A stretch of DNA of 32,303 nucleotides from JBBIQS01 sp037442205 (GTDB taxonomy: Bacteria; Myxococcota; Myxococcia; Myxococcales; UBA5297). The DNA lies in contig JBBIQS010000088.1 in assembly GCA_037442205.1 (NCBI GenBank), positions 1 to 32,303 on the forward strand. The letters are read 5' to 3'. Positions 7,087-14,452 of the stretch are shown piece after piece (position 1 is the first letter of the stretch; every line of letters starts with the position of its first letter). The translations under genes were made by a program, and so were the position numbers. The notes below the pieces were generated by a model that was not told the DNA's origin, did not search any database, and saw only the letters and a program-made list of their open reading frames with translations.

Positions 7087-8034
7087 ATGGAGACCCGGCT
7101 GCACAAGCGAGTGAAGCGGTACCTGCGCTACCTGCTGATGCGCGGTGTCGTCTTCCTGATCGGCCTGCTGCCGTTGGGATTCGCCCGCCGCATGGGCAGG
7201 GCGCTGGGCGGGCTGGGATTCCACCTGGCGCCCTCGCAGCGGCGCAAGGCGCTGGCCTCGCTGGCCATCGCCTTCCCCGACAAGACTGAGGCCGAGCACC
7301 GCGCACTGGCGCGCGAGAGCCTGGCGCACCTGGGCGAATGCGCCGCCGAGTTCTGCTGCTACCAGCAGGTCGATCGCCAGCTGTCGACCTTCGTGACCCT
7401 GCCTCCCGAGGGCAAGGTGCTGATGGAGCAGGTCCACGCCGAGGGAAAGGGCTGCGTCTTCATCAGCGCCCACGTCGGCAACTTCGAGCTGGTTCCCAAG
7501 CGCCTGGCGCTGCTCGGCGTCCCCGCCGCCTCCATCGCCAAGCCTCCCAGCGATCCCCACACCCAGGCCTTCATCGACCGCATCCGCTCCCAGGTCGGCG
7601 CCCGCATCATCTGGCGCGCCTCGGGAAACACCTACCAGGTCGTCGAGCAGGAGCTGCGCGCGGGCCACTTCATCGGCTTCCTCATCGACCAGGACACCCG
7701 CGGGCGCGGGGTGTTCGTCGACTTCTTCGGCCGCCCGGCCTTCACCACCCGCGGCGCCGCCGACCTGGCCTTCAAGACCGGCGCCGCGGTCATGACCGGC
7801 TTCATCTTCCGCCGCCCCGACGGCGGCCATCGGCTGGAGCTGGGCCGCATCGTCCCGGCCCGCACCGGCGATCTCGAGGCCGACGTGGTGGCCCTCACCC
7901 AGCAGATGACCGGGGCCATCGAGCAGGCAGTCCGCCAGGCGCCCGCCCACTGGGCCTGGATCCACCAGCGCTGGAAGACCCGACCTCCCGAGATCGGTGC
8001 GCTGCCGCAGGACCAAAGCAAGCTCGGCACCTGA
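7087..8034 (+). CDS. Lipid A biosynthesis acyltransferase, LpxL/HtrB family
   Basis: This 315-residue protein is an inner-membrane acyltransferase of the LpxL/LpxM family, which adds secondary acyl chains to lipid A. Residues 19-32 form the N-terminal hydrophobic anchor (RGVVFLIGLLPLGFARR). The catalytic H-x4-E motif is SAHVGNFE (His129, Glu134). Later family signatures include IDQDTRGRGVFVDFFG and the C-terminal HWAWIHQRWKTRP. Length matches the family (about 300-320). The ATG at 7087 has no ribosome site, and a TACCTT box ends only 9 bases upstream, so it may be leaderless; an upstream in-frame extension exists but has no signature. Whether it acts as LpxL or LpxM, and its chain length, cannot be read here. 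It converges closely (15 bases) with the ClC gene. Confidence 0.93.
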   Translation: METRLHKRVKRYLRYLLMRGVVFLIGLLPLGFARRMGRALGGLGFHLAPSQRRKALASLAIAFPDKTEAEHRALARESLAHLGECAAEFCCYQQVDRQLSTFVTLPPEGKVLMEQVHAEGKGCVFISAHVGNFELVPKRLALLGVPAASIAKPPSDPHTQAFIDRIRSQVGARIIWRASGNTYQVVEQELRAGHFIGFLIDQDTRGRGVFVDFFGRPAFTTRGAADLAFKTGAAVMTGFIFRRPDGGHRLELGRIVPARTGDLEADVVALTQQMTGAIEQAVRQAPAHWAWIHQRWKTRPPEIGALPQDQSKLGT

Positions 8035-8049
8035 GGCGATCCTCTCCCG

Positions 8050-9981
8050 TCAGGCGGTGCGGGCGTCCGTCGCCGACGCGGTTGGCGGCATCGCCGCACC
8101 GACGAGACGCGCGTTGTAGGCCACGATGATGTCGCGGCGCGCGAGCAACCCCAGCAGGCGGCCGCTGCCGTCCTCCGCGATCACCGGCAGCTCGGCCACG
8201 TCGCGGATGGTCAGCAGGTCGAGCGCGCCCTGCAGGCTGTCTTGAGGGTGCACCGCGAGTTTCTCCTCGCTGGCCAGATCCTTGGCGAGCACCAGATCGC
8301 CGACCTGCTCCTCGTACAGCACCTGGCGCAGGTCGTTGAGGGTGAAGCCGCCGATCACCCGGCCTCGGTCATCGACCACCGGGAAGTACTGCTGGGTCGA
8401 GGCCTGGATGAGCCGCACGATCTCGCGCAGGCTGGTCTGCGGCTTGAGGACCAGCACCTCGCGGGCGGCATCGTAGACTCCGCCGACCTTCAGCTCGGCC
8501 AGGACGTCGCGGTGGAATTCGCCGCGGTGAGCGGGCGAGTCGGCGCGGGTCGGGACCTGCTCCGGGTAGAGCGTCCAGCGGCGGGCGACGGTGAACGAGA
8601 TTCCCACCACCAGCATCGCCGGCAGGAACAGCGAGTAGTTGCCGCTCAGGTCGCCGACCATCAGCAGCGTCGAGATGGGAGTGTTGGCGGCGCCGGCGAA
8701 GAAGCCCGCCATCCCCACGATGGTGAAGGGCCCGATGTCCGGGACGACCCCGGGAAACCATTGGTGGAACAGGCCGCCGACCAGCCCTCCAAGACAGCCG
8801 CCGATGACCATCGACGGGCCGAAGACGCCGCCGCTGCCACCGGAGCCGATGGTGAGCGAGGTGGTCACCATCTTGCCGATGGCCACCACCCCCAGCGCCA
8901 TCAACGACGGCCCCGCCGGCCCGGCGGCGCTCACCGCCTGCTGCAGGATGCCGTAGCCCGACCCCATGACCCCGAGCGCGGAGAGGTCGCCGGTGGCCTT
9001 CCAGGCGGCGATTCCCGCCAACCCGGTGAGCGCGGCCCCGATTACCGGCTTGAGGTAGTTGCTGAGCTTCAGCTTTAGGAAGGCTCCGTTGAAGGCGTCG
9101 AAGACCTTGACGAAGGCGATCGCCCCCAGCCCGCACACCAGCCCGAGGGCGGCATATGCGGGCAGCGAGCCAGGGTGGGAGAAGGAGAAGCTGCCGGTGC
9201 CGACGAACAAGTGGCCGAAGCCGTGGACCGTGCAGAAGACGGAGTAGGAGACGATCGAAGAGAGCAGCGCCGGGATCAGCACTTCGGCCTCGAGGTCCGG
9301 CCCGCTGTAGAGGACCTCGGCGGCGAAGATCGCGCCGGCGAGGGGAGCGCGGAAGATGGCGCCCACCCCCGAGGCCATGCCCGCCGCCAGCAGGATGCGG
9401 CGCTCGTGGTGCGACAGCTTGAGCAGCTTCCCCAGCAGGCTGCCGAATCCGGCGCCGATTTGAGCGATCGGACCTTCGCGGCCCGCGCTTCCCCCCGAAG
9501 AGAGAGTCAGCGCCGAAGAAAGCATCTTGATCAGCGGGATGTGCGAGCGGATCTCGCCGCGCTGGCGGTGGTAGGCGCGGATGGCGGCATCGGTCCCGTG
9601 GCCGCGCGCCTCGGGGGCAAAGCGGAAGACCAGGAAGCCGCTGGCGAGCGCGCCCAGCGCCGGGGCGACGAGCAGGCCGACCAACGACGGAGGCCCGGCA
9701 ACCGGTGCGAAGGGCAAGGGCTCGCCACCGGCCGAGGACGGGGTGTACCCGACGATGAGGTTCCAGAAGAGGCGGACGCCCTCCTCGGTGAGCCACTGGA
9801 ACGCCAGCGCGCCCAGCCCGCCCACCAGCCCGACGAGGCCTGAGAGGCCGAGCCAACGCCAGAGATGGCGCAAGTTGAATCGCTCGGCCGCGTCCTTGAT
9901 TCCTCTGGCGACCGCGTCCCTGGTCTGAGTGGCCAATCGCACGGGAGCGGCGACGTCGGAGACCGAACTGCTTTCGCTCAT
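8050..9981 (-). CDS. ClC-family chloride channel/transporter with two C-terminal CBS domains
   Basis: This 643-residue integral membrane protein has the ClC fold (about 45-470) and a CBS pair (about 500-625) that usually senses nucleotides. The conserved anion-path motifs are GREGP with gating Glu169, and GVFGP (385-389). A likely central Tyr is Tyr472 (TLYPEQ). Two positions differ from E. coli ClC: the GSGIP motif reads GHGTD (127-131), and the second Glu of its APLAG...IIEE segment (the internal proton Glu203) aligns with Val223 in AAEVLY. These make exchange versus channel behaviour uncertain. The ATG at 9981 has AAGG upstream within the end of the MarR gene. It follows that regulator by 7 bases and is surely co-transcribed. 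Confidence 0.94.
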   Translation of the reverse strand: MSESSSVSDVAAPVRLATQTRDAVARGIKDAAERFNLRHLWRWLGLSGLVGLVGGLGALAFQWLTEEGVRLFWNLIVGYTPSSAGGEPLPFAPVAGPPSLVGLLVAPALGALASGFLVFRFAPEARGHGTDAAIRAYHRQRGEIRSHIPLIKMLSSALTLSSGGSAGREGPIAQIGAGFGSLLGKLLKLSHHERRILLAAGMASGVGAIFRAPLAGAIFAAEVLYSGPDLEAEVLIPALLSSIVSYSVFCTVHGFGHLFVGTGSFSFSHPGSLPAYAALGLVCGLGAIAFVKVFDAFNGAFLKLKLSNYLKPVIGAALTGLAGIAAWKATGDLSALGVMGSGYGILQQAVSAAGPAGPSLMALGVVAIGKMVTTSLTIGSGGSGGVFGPSMVIGGCLGGLVGGLFHQWFPGVVPDIGPFTIVGMAGFFAGAANTPISTLLMVGDLSGNYSLFLPAMLVVGISFTVARRWTLYPEQVPTRADSPAHRGEFHRDVLAELKVGGVYDAAREVLVLKPQTSLREIVRLIQASTQQYFPVVDDRGRVIGGFTLNDLRQVLYEEQVGDLVLAKDLASEEKLAVHPQDSLQGALDLLTIRDVAELPVIAEDGSGRLLGLLARRDIIVAYNARLVGAAMPPTASATDARTA

Positions 9982-9988
9982 GATGCCT

Positions 9989-10513
9989 TCACTTCGCTTT
10001 CGCCCGCGCGGGCGGCCGGTGCTGTCGCTTGCCACCACGCAGACCATCCACCGGAAGGCCCGCCTCGAGCTCGACCGCCATCGCCTCGAGGACTCCTCGC
10101 GCCGCGTGGACTTGGGACGCTGTCAGGCCGGAGAGTGCACGCTCCACCGCCTCCTCTACTGTCCCGACCTTGGTCGCGTTGATGATCTCGCCCAGGCCAT
10201 TGAGATGGAGAGAGGCGCGCCGGGCGTCGCTGCGATTGAGGACCCGCCGGACGATCTTCCGCTGCTCCAGCCGCTTGAGGATCCCGGTGAGCGTGCTCGG
10301 ATGGATCTTCAGCGTGCGAGCCACCTCGCCCGCCGAGAGCCCGGGCCGGCTGCCCAGGACGCGGATCACCAGCCGCTGCGGCCCGGTGACCCCGAGGGTC
10401 TTGTCCATCTGCTTCGAGGTGCGCTGGAGCGCGTGGACGATGGTCCAAAGCAGGCGCAGGAACTCCAATGATCCGCCGAGGCCGGCCTCCTGCTCGCTGT
10501 CCGCTCGATCCAT
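9989..10513 (-). CDS. MarR-family transcriptional regulator
   Basis: This 174-residue protein is a MarR-type winged helix-turn-helix regulator, typically a dimeric repressor released by small ligands. The DNA-binding core spans residues 45-105: helices VTGPQRLVIRVLG, LSAGEVARTLKI and recognition helix HPSTLTGILKRLEQR, then a wing LNRSDARRASLHL with the conserved Asp-x-Arg (Asp96, Arg98). Flanking helices (15-40 and 115-155) provide dimerisation. The tail is basic (RPPARAKAK). AGAGGAG sits before the ATG. The ClC gene begins 7 bases downstream, so this protein probably controls its own transcript including the transporter. The ligand is not predictable. Confidence 0.92.
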   Translation of the reverse strand: MDRADSEQEAGLGGSLEFLRLLWTIVHALQRTSKQMDKTLGVTGPQRLVIRVLGSRPGLSAGEVARTLKIHPSTLTGILKRLEQRKIVRRVLNRSDARRASLHLNGLGEIINATKVGTVEEAVERALSGLTASQVHAARGVLEAMAVELEAGLPVDGLRGGKRQHRPPARAKAK

Positions 10514-10540
10514 CCGCTCCTCTGACTCCGTGGCGATGCC

Positions 10541-10569
10541 AGCCTAACGACGTGTCGATTTGTGGTCAA
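10541..10569 (-). promoter_or_regulatory. Candidate sigma-70-type promoter of marR-clc
   Basis: Reading leftward, TTGACC (10564-10569) and TAGGCT (10541-10546) are separated by exactly 17 bases in a locally AT-richer stretch. The predicted start point near 10534 would leave a 5' leader of about 20 bases that contains the AGAGGAG ribosome site. A short inverted repeat, CGAC-2-GTCG (10548-10557), lies between the boxes, where an autorepressor could bind. The -10 box is a weak match, so this is tentative. Confidence 0.42.
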
Positions 10570-10723
10570 ACATAACTCAGCACTTCGGCGACCGCCTCGC
10601 GCCGATCGGGACACCTCGCATCCTCTCCCATGCAGGGCGTCCCCTCGCTCGCTCGAATAACGGCGCGCCGCGAGCGTTCTTGTTATGACGTCAAAGCAGT
10701 GACTCTTTCCCCCGAGGTTCCCC

Positions 10724-11305
10724 ATGCGTTCCGCTTCCCTCCTTTGTTCCCTCCTGTTCGCCGTCGTCGCGGCCGGGTGCGCCCACAAACCGCCGGCGCC
10801 GGAACCTGCTGCCATGCAGAGCACCGCGCCGGCCGTGGCCGTGGCCCCACCTCCCGCGGCTCCGCCTGAGCAGAGCTGCTCGGCCGACGACGACTGCAGC
10901 GACAAGTCCCTGTGCATCCGCGGCCACTGCGTGGCCATCACCCCGGACGTCGAGCTGTCGGAGTGCACCCAGGTGCGGGTGCACTTCGACTTCGACTCCT
11001 CGCTGCTGCGGGGCGAGGACAAGCCCCGGCTGGTGCGGGTCGCCCGCTGCCTGCGCGCCGACCAGAAGCTCCACGTCACCGTCGAGGGCAATGCCGACGA
11101 CCGCGGGACCGAGGAGTACAACCTCCAGCTCGGCTCCAAGCGCGCCAATTCCGTCGAGCGCTACCTCGAGGCCCTCGGGGTCTCGCACGCCCAGCTCAAG
11201 ACCGTCAGCTACGGCTTCGAGAGGCCGCTGTGCACCGAGGAGAACGAGTCCTGCTGGGCCGAGAACCGCCGCGCCGGCATGAAGGGCGAGCTCGCCGCGC
11301 ATTGA
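10724..11305 (+). CDS. Pal/OmpA-family peptidoglycan-binding lipoprotein with Cys-rich segment
   Basis: This 193-residue lipoprotein (VAAGC, Cys19) has an Ala/Pro linker (22-49), a short Cys-rich piece (Cys52, 58, 64, 69, in SCSADDDCSDKSLC), and an OmpA-type domain (about 83-185). The peptidoglycan-binding signature is clear: HFDFDSSLL, then EGNADDRGTEEYNLQLGSKRA (given here in parts: Asp126, Arg127 in the ADDRGTEEYN loop), YLEALGV, SYGFERP and ENRRAG. It should tie the outer membrane to the cell wall, like Pal. It differs from Pal in having the extra Cys piece and a basic final segment. No tol genes are next to it. It is divergent from marR and followed by two strong hairpins, so it is probably monocistronic. 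Upstream is a weak GAGG ribosome site. Confidence 0.9.
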   Translation: MRSASLLCSLLFAVVAAGCAHKPPAPEPAAMQSTAPAVAVAPPPAAPPEQSCSADDDCSDKSLCIRGHCVAITPDVELSECTQVRVHFDFDSSLLRGEDKPRLVRVARCLRADQKLHVTVEGNADDRGTEEYNLQLGSKRANSVERYLEALGVSHAQLKTVSYGFERPLCTEENESCWAENRRAGMKGELAAH

Positions 11306-11320
11306 AGCCTGGGGGTTGTG

Positions 11321-11389
11321 ACGTGAAGGGCGCCGCCACCCGCGGCGCCCTTCACGTGCCTCGGCCGGCCGGCGCTCGCAGCCGGCCGA
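11321..11389 (+). terminator. Tandem strong hairpins after the Pal-like gene
   Basis: The first hairpin is a perfect 16-base stem (arms 11321-11336 and 11342-11357, beginning ACGTGAAGGG) with a 5-base loop. Four bases later a second has 9-base arms TCGGCCGGC (11361-11369) and GCCGGCCGA (11381-11389). Neither is followed by a T run. In a GC-rich genome such stems are plausible terminators or 3' protection; the tandem layout supports a transcript end. Confidence 0.55.
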
Positions 11390-11427
11390 CTGCTTCCCCA
11401 ACCCGCACCCATCATTTCTGGAGCCCC

Positions 11428-12354
11428 ATGAAGACGTCGCTCACCTCTGCACTCCGCAGCCTCGCCCTCCTCGCCGCATTCGCCGCCTCGGGCTGCGTCA
11501 CCACCGGGACCTACAACGCCAAGGTGGCCGAGCTGGAAGGCATCGACCAGCAGCATTCCCAGGCGGCCGCCGCCCGGGAGAAGACCCTGCAAGGCCGGAT
11601 CGCCGAGCTCGAGGCCGACCTCGCCGCCAAGGAGCAGCGCCTGCGCGAGCTCTCGGGCCAGCTCGCGGCGGCCAGCGCCGAGCGCGATCAGCTGCGCAAG
11701 AACCTCGACGACAGCACCGCGCTGGTCGGCGAGCTCAAGAAGCGGCTCGAGAAGCTGGGCCAGAACGTGGACGCGCTGACCAACCAGAAGAGCCAGCTGG
11801 CCGCCGCCCTCGACGACAGCAAGGCGCGGCTGGAGGAGTTGCGCAAGCAGAAGGCCGCGGCCGACGCCCTGGCCGCCACCTTCCGCAGCCTGGTCGACCG
11901 GCTGCGCTCGATGATCGACGCCGGCCAGCTCAAGGTGGTCATCCGCGACGGGCGGATGCTGATCGCCATGCCCAACGACATCCTCTTCGACTCCGGGCGC
12001 ACCGACCTCAAGAAGGAGGCCCAGGCGGCGCTGGCCAAGGTGGCCCAGGTGCTCGCCACCATCGACAACCGCCGCTTCCTGGTCGCCGGCCACACCGACG
12101 ACGTGCCAATCCACACCGCGCAGTTCCCCTCGAACTGGGAGCTGTCCACCGCCCGCGCCGTCGAGGTGACGCGCTTCCTGGTGACGCACGGCATGAAACC
12201 CCAGGTGCTGGCGGCGGCGGGCTACGGCGAGTTCGATCCCGTGATGCCCAACGAGGGAGCGGAGAAGCGCGCCCTCAATCGGCGAATCGAGATCGTCCTG
12301 GAGCCCAATCTCGCGGAGCTGCCGTCCATGGACGCGCTCGCGGCCACTCACTGA
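11428..12354 (+). CDS. OmpA/MotB-domain lipoprotein with long coiled coil
   Basis: This 308-residue lipoprotein (AASGC, Cys23) has a long coiled coil (about 30-150, rich in LEADLAAKEQRL-like heptads) followed by an OmpA/MotB peptidoglycan-binding domain (about 178-292). The domain shows ILFDSGRTDLKKEAQ, VAGHTDDVPI, PSNWELSTARA, AAAGYGEFDPVMPN and LNRRIEIVL, which is closer to MotB/YiaD proteins than to Pal. A coiled stalk plus wall-binding head suggests spanning of the periplasm from the lipid anchor. TGGAG lies 8 bases before the ATG. It follows the Pal-like gene but two hairpins separate them, so they may be independent units. A third hairpin ends this gene. No flagellar or motor genes are adjacent. 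Confidence 0.9.
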   Translation: MKTSLTSALRSLALLAAFAASGCVTTGTYNAKVAELEGIDQQHSQAAAAREKTLQGRIAELEADLAAKEQRLRELSGQLAAASAERDQLRKNLDDSTALVGELKKRLEKLGQNVDALTNQKSQLAAALDDSKARLEELRKQKAAADALAATFRSLVDRLRSMIDAGQLKVVIRDGRMLIAMPNDILFDSGRTDLKKEAQAALAKVAQVLATIDNRRFLVAGHTDDVPIHTAQFPSNWELSTARAVEVTRFLVTHGMKPQVLAAAGYGEFDPVMPNEGAEKRALNRRIEIVLEPNLAELPSMDALAATH

Positions 12355-12361
12355 GCCGCCC

Positions 12362-12408
12362 GAGACCTTGGCAGGCCGCCGTTCGCGCGGCGGCCTTGCC
12401 GGGGTCTC
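12362..12408 (+). terminator. Hairpin after the OmpA/MotB lipoprotein gene
   Basis: A long stem with small mismatches pairs GAGACC (12362-12367) with GGTCTC (12403-12408) and GGCCGCCG with CGGCGGCC around a TTCGCG loop. It starts 8 bases after the stop codon. No T run follows, so termination is probable rather than proven. Confidence 0.5.
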
Positions 12409-12498
12409 CACCTCCCGCCCGGCTCGGCTGGGCCTCTCAAATCAACCTGCCTGACCGCTTCGGGGCTCTCACGCCTCCTCGCTGGCCCAGCCCTTGCC

Positions 12499-12527
12499 TT
12501 TACTCGCGGCTGCCGCGGTGGTATCTT
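12499..12527 (+). promoter_or_regulatory. Candidate promoter of the lptC-lptA-lptB-rpoN operon
   Basis: TTTACT (12499-12504) and TATCTT (12522-12527) are 17 bases apart, each matching 4 of 6 sigma-70 consensus bases. A start near 12534 would give a leader of about 25 bases containing GAGAGAA (12546-12552) before the TTG at 12560. A sigma-54-like pattern (TTGGCACG at 12527-12534, then TTGAT at 12539-12543) overlaps it; see findings. Confidence 0.4.
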
Positions 12528-12559
12528 TGGCACGGCTTTTGATTTCGAGAGAATGTCCT

Positions 12560-13090
12560 TTGATTACCGGACGTTGGCTCACATTCTGGGCATTCCTAGC
12601 GGCCGCCGGCTGCGGCGGGATCCCGCCTGCCGACCAGGGGGGCGCCCCTCCCCAGCTCGAGCTTTCGGGGGTCAGCTTCCGCTTCTTCCGCGGCAGCGTG
12701 TTGTCGGCCGTCGGCACCGCTGAGGTGGCCACGTTTCGGCAGGACACCGGCGATCTGGAAGCCCGACGAGCCCACGTCCGGCTGCTCGACGCCCAGCAGA
12801 CCGGCCCCTCGCATCTCTTCGCCGAAGTCAGCCGCGGCAACCTGCGCACCCGCCGCGGGGTGGCCGAAGGCGGGGTCACCGCCCGCGACCAGTCCGGCAG
12901 CCAGGCGGTCACCGAGCGCTGCGAGGTCGACGGCCGGGCGCGCACCGCCCAGGGCGACAAGCCGGTGGAGATCTCCGGCGACGGCTTCCGCATGAGCGGC
13001 CCGGCCGGCTTCACCATGGACCTGGCCCAAGGCGGCGCGCTGGTGCTCAACGGCCCGGTGCAGACCGTCCTCGGCGGAGGGGCACCATGA
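12560..13090 (+). CDS. lptC: LPS export protein LptC (probable lipoprotein form)
   Basis: LptC is the inner-membrane-anchored periplasmic part of the Lpt bridge; it receives LPS from LptB2FG and passes it to LptA. This 176-residue protein has the LptC beta-jellyroll pattern (LELSGVSFRFFRGSVLSAVG, then EARRAHVRLLD, NLRTRRGVAEGGVTARDQ and EISGDGFRM), and its place before lptA and lptB is decisive. The N-terminus (ITGRWLTFWAFLAAAGCGG) ends in a lipobox-like AAGC, so the anchor may be lipid at Cys18 rather than a membrane helix. No ATG is in frame; TTG at 12560 fits GAGAGAA at 12546-12552. An upstream TTG (12494) remains possible. The stop overlaps lptA (ATGA). Confidence 0.82.
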   Translation: MITGRWLTFWAFLAAAGCGGIPPADQGGAPPQLELSGVSFRFFRGSVLSAVGTAEVATFRQDTGDLEARRAHVRLLDAQQTGPSHLFAEVSRGNLRTRRGVAEGGVTARDQSGSQAVTERCEVDGRARTAQGDKPVEISGDGFRMSGPAGFTMDLAQGGALVLNGPVQTVLGGGAP

Positions 13091-13619
13091 ATCCTGGAGC
13101 CTGGCTCGCGCTGGCGCTGCTCGCCGGCGCCCCGCCCGCCAAAGCCCCGCTGCGCAACCCCGGCAAGATCAGCGCTCAGGCCAAGCCTTCTCCCAAGCGC
13201 CCGGTGCAGATCACCGCCGACAGCTTCGACCTCAAGACCGAGGCCCACCAGGCCCGCTGGCAGGGCAACGTCATCGCCGTCCGCGATGACCTGACGGTGC
13301 GCTGCCAGACCCTGGTCGCCGACTACGACCAGCAGAAGGAGCTCAAGAAGCTCACTTGCCGGTCCGAGGTCCACATGGTCCAGAAGCCGCCCGCCCCGGC
13401 ACCGGAGCGCGAGGCCTGGGGCGACCTGGCCGTGTTCGACAACGAGACCGGCGTCCTGGTCGTGACCGGCGACCCCCGCGCCCGCGAGGGCGACAACACC
13501 TTCAAGGGCGACAAGGTCACCTTCTTCGTCGATCAGAACAAGCTGCACATCGACAAACCGCGGGGCGTCATCGACACCGCCAATCGCCCCGCTCCCGCCA
13601 AGCCCAAGGAGGCGCCTTG

Positions 13620-13620
<1 letters not shown>
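13087..13620 (+). CDS. lptA: LPS transport periplasmic protein LptA
   Basis: LptA (177 residues) is the periplasmic bridge that carries LPS from LptC to LptD. A Sec signal (MNPGAWLALALLAGAPPAKA) is followed by an OstA-like domain of about 115 residues: PVQITADSFDLKTEAHQARWQGNVIAVRDDLTV style strands (begins near residue 39), LVADYDQQKELKKL, then VFDNETGVLVVTGDPRAREG and NTFKGDKVTFFVDQNKL. These match the edge strands that stack head to tail in the bridge. The ATG overlaps the lptC stop and the stop overlaps the lptB start, so three genes are translationally coupled. Length is typical. A short Pro/Lys tail follows. Confidence 0.92.
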
Positions 13621-14432
<812 letters not shown>

Positions 14433-14452
14433 GATAGGAGCAAGAAGACCGC

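Noticed and set aside
6304..8016. Long minus-strand open frame across the acyltransferase gene
   Set aside because: It covers both the acyltransferase and the DAG lipoprotein in other frames and lacks any motif.
9979..10047. Longer N-terminus for the ClC protein starting at 10047
   Set aside because: It would overlap the end of the MarR gene by about 59 bases and adds only polar residues; the ATG at 9981 has a ribosome site and suits the family.
10686..10693. Perfect palindrome TGACGTCA upstream of the Pal-like gene
   Set aside because: Eight-base palindromes of this sort arise by chance in 32 kb, and no second copy or known bacterial operator supports it.
12553..12600. ATG at 12553 as an alternative gene start
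   Set aside because: It is in a different frame from lptC and encodes no recognisable product; the lptC frame has the lipobox and the LptC pattern.
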